Assembly: GCA_039180525.1 (NCBI GenBank)
Contig: JBCDDF010000010.1
Location: 20,620 to 84,619 of the forward strand
Length of the DNA stretch: 64,000 nt
Reading direction: 5' to 3'
Source of the DNA: Halovulum sp039180525
GTDB taxonomy: Bacteria > Pseudomonadota > Alphaproteobacteria > Rhodobacterales > Rhodobacteraceae
Shown here: piece after piece, positions 62,656 through 64,000 of the stretch
Layout of the letters: each line of letters starts with the position of its first letter
Numbering within the stretch: position 1 is the first letter of the stretch
Translations under genes and position numbers: made by a program
Notes under the pieces: generated by a model
The model's database searches: none
Told to the model about the DNA's origin: nothing
What the model saw: the letters and a program-made list of their open reading frames with translations, nothing else

Positions 62656-64000
62656 GCGCGTGCTCCTGCGTGGGATTTGGACCCCGGGGAGCTGCGATGC
62701 GCAGCGCCATCAGGGCGGAAATGAGGAAAAGCACGCCTTCGGCGGCAAAGACACTGCCATAGGCGGTGGCGTCGGAGGCGAAGACGCGGCGGGCGAGATC
62801 GACGGCAATGGTGCCGGAAAGCGAGCCCAGGCCGAAGGCTATGGCCTGCGCGGCGCCAAAGACGCCCATGCGCAGGCCCTCTTGCCCGCCGTCGCCATCG
62901 GGTCCACCCTCGGCCGCGAGGCTCATCATCGCGCCGATGGCCGCGACCGCGAAGGCGCCATTAAAAAAGCCCAGCAGCGCGACATTGAGGGTCAGCGGCC
63001 AGGCGGGCGCGGTCTGGGCGCCCAGGCCGAGCGCGACCAGACAGGCGCCGGAGGCGGCACAGCCGCCGACGATCCAGACCCGGGTGGAGACGGTCACGAA
63101 GCGCCGGAGCGCGGTGCTGGACACCAGCACCGCCAGCATGCCGGTCAGCGCGCCGGCATGCATCTGCCCGCCCAGCGCCGTGCTTTCGCCCGGCGTCATG
63201 GCGAAGACGTGGCCGGCGAAGGGCTCCAGGATGAGGTCTTGTGCGTTATAGGCGAACATCGCGGCAAAGACGAAGAGCGCGAAGATGCGCGCACGGCGGT
63301 CGGCCCAGACCTCGGCGAGCGCGGTGCGGAAACTGGCGGTGCTGCGCGGGCGCTCGGGGGCGGCACGTTGGTTGGCGCGTTGGGTGGCGTGGGCCTCGAT
63401 CCCGATTAGGGCCAGACCCGACAGCGCCACGGCGACAAGGGCGACGGCGGCGGCGATGAGGACCAGGCGCTGGGGCGTGTAGGGATCCAGAAGCTGGCCG
63501 ACGGAGATGCCGGTGACGGCCAGCCCCGCGATCATCATCATCCAGACCGCGGACCCGGCGGCGGCGCGGCGGTCGGGGGCCACGGTGGCGGCCAGAAGCG
63601 CCAGCAGGTTTGTGCCGGCGGCGCCGATGCCCAGGCCGATCAGCAGAAAGGCCGGCACCGCGGCGGCGATGCCGAGGGCCGCGTTCCAGGCCATCAGCCA
63701 CACCGACAGCGCGGCGGCGGTGCCGCCCAGGCCCAGCGTGGCGACGCCGCCGAGGATCCAAGGTGTGCGGCGGCGGCCCTGATCGGCGCCATGGCCGAAG
63801 CGGGGGCGCAGGAATTGGGTGGCGTAGTAGAGCGCGACCAGAAGGCCCGGCACGACGGCCGGCAGCGCCAGTTCAACCACCATCACGCGATTCATCGTTG
63901 CGGTGGTCAGCACGACGACCGAGCCAAGCGACATCTGCACCAGGCCGAGGCGCAGAATGCCGGCCCAGGAAAGCGCGTCTGCCGACGCGCGCCCGGCGGC
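62645..64000 (-). CDS. BCD-family MFS carrier (PucC/Bch2-like), 5' end outside window
   Basis: The protein has about 12 membrane segments and the family opening QMSLGSVVVLTTATMNRVMVVEL, and resembles PucC/LhaA and the ORF428 (Bch2) product near bchG-bchP in Rhodobacter. These proteins help assemble light-harvesting complexes or handle bacteriochlorophyll. The frame stays open to base 64000 and reads SWAGILRLGL before the GTG at 63940, which is the usual N-terminal region, so that GTG is internal and the gene continues past the edge. bchG is expected next. Confidence 0.88.
   Translation of the reverse strand, partial: AAGRASADALSWAGILRLGLVQMSLGSVVVLTTATMNRVMVVELALPAVVPGLLVALYYATQFLRPRFGHGADQGRRRTPWILGGVATLGLGGTAAALSVWLMAWNAALGIAAAVPAFLLIGLGIGAAGTNLLALLAATVAPDRRAAAGSAVWMMMIAGLAVTGISVGQLLDPYTPQRLVLIAAAVALVAVALSGLALIGIEAHATQRANQRAAPERPRSTASFRTALAEVWADRRARIFALFVFAAMFAYNAQDLILEPFAGHVFAMTPGESTALGGQMHAGALTGMLAVLVSSTALRRFVTVSTRVWIVGGCAASGACLVALGLGAQTAPAWPLTLNVALLGFFNGAFAVAAIGAMMSLAAEGGPDGDGGQEGLRMGVFGAAQAIAFGLGSLSGTIAVDLARRVFASDATAYGSVFAAEGVLFLISALMALRIAAPRGPNPTQEHAHGL

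Noticed and set aside
63940..63940. GTG at 63940 as the start of the MFS carrier gene
   Set aside because: The frame stays open upstream to the window edge and encodes the usual family N-terminus (SWAGILRLGL), so this codon is internal.

Overview
The window is a high-GC chromosomal segment from an alphaproteobacterium, most likely a phototrophic member of the Rhodobacteraceae/Roseobacter group. Supporting signs are a MucR/Ros regulator, an NDUFS4-like complex I subunit, a membrane-anchored cytochrome c beside prephenate dehydratase, the order cmk-rpsA-sppA-ihfB, and a right end that reads idi-bchP-(PucC/BCD-type MFS carrier), the usual tail of a Rhodobacter-type photosynthesis gene cluster. 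Coding density is near 90 percent, with many 1-bp and 4-bp translational overlaps. All calls come from reading the sequence; no database search was run.

Layout. (1) 1-5003: tail of an ScfR-like regulator, then a minus-strand block cmk, rpsA, sppA, ihfB, lapA-like, trpF. (2) 5151-7640: a chemoreceptor. (3) 7914-12839: minus-strand housekeeping run phoH(ybeZ)-ybeY-corC-lnt, then trmB, with no metK between lnt and trmB. (4) 12922-19578: a minus-strand arginine/ornithine block (arginase, ornithine cyclodeaminase, ABC ATPase, binding protein, two permeases) led by miaB, so imported arginine could go to ornithine and then proline. (5) 19656-23932: mucR, a Dcp-type peptidase, and an ABC permease plus binding protein without an ATPase. 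(6) 24102-27614: an unknown membrane-anchored protein and a dimethylglycine/sarcosine dehydrogenase-like flavoprotein. (7) 27840-28913: two small predicted secreted proteins, one rich in Arg-Gly-Phe and one built from Lys-Gly-Phe/Val repeats, with AT-rich DNA between them. (8) 28953-34065: catabolic genes (threonine/serine dehydratase, hydrolase, haloacid dehalogenase, VOC protein, P1 peptidase, cupin, SDR).

(9) 34128-40451 is the metabolic centrepiece: bhcR divergent from bhcABCD, the beta-hydroxyaspartate cycle that turns two glyoxylate into oxaloacetate, followed by an unusual GAPDH-family gene in the same orientation. A tRNA-Gly(GCC) and a decayed IS1182-type transposase come next (40516-41700). 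(10) 42075-47778: a YejABEF-type peptide importer. (11) 48106-53614: cytochrome c, pheA, NDUFS4-like protein, uvrB with a G-quadruplex-capable hairpin upstream, and a HEAT-like CxxC protein. (12) 53747-56645: cobB and gph, separated by a small lower-GC cassette and a 41-codon relic whose start matches cobB and whose end matches gph. (13) 56736-60591: glmU-glmS and an AlkD-like gene, overlapping by 1 bp and 4 bp. (14) 60971-64000: idi, bchP and the MFS carrier, which runs off the window edge.

The strongest candidates for something undescribed are the GAPDH-like gene attached to the bhc operon, the RGF/KGF secreted protein pair, the quadruplex-in-hairpin before uvrB, and the cobB/gph scar.
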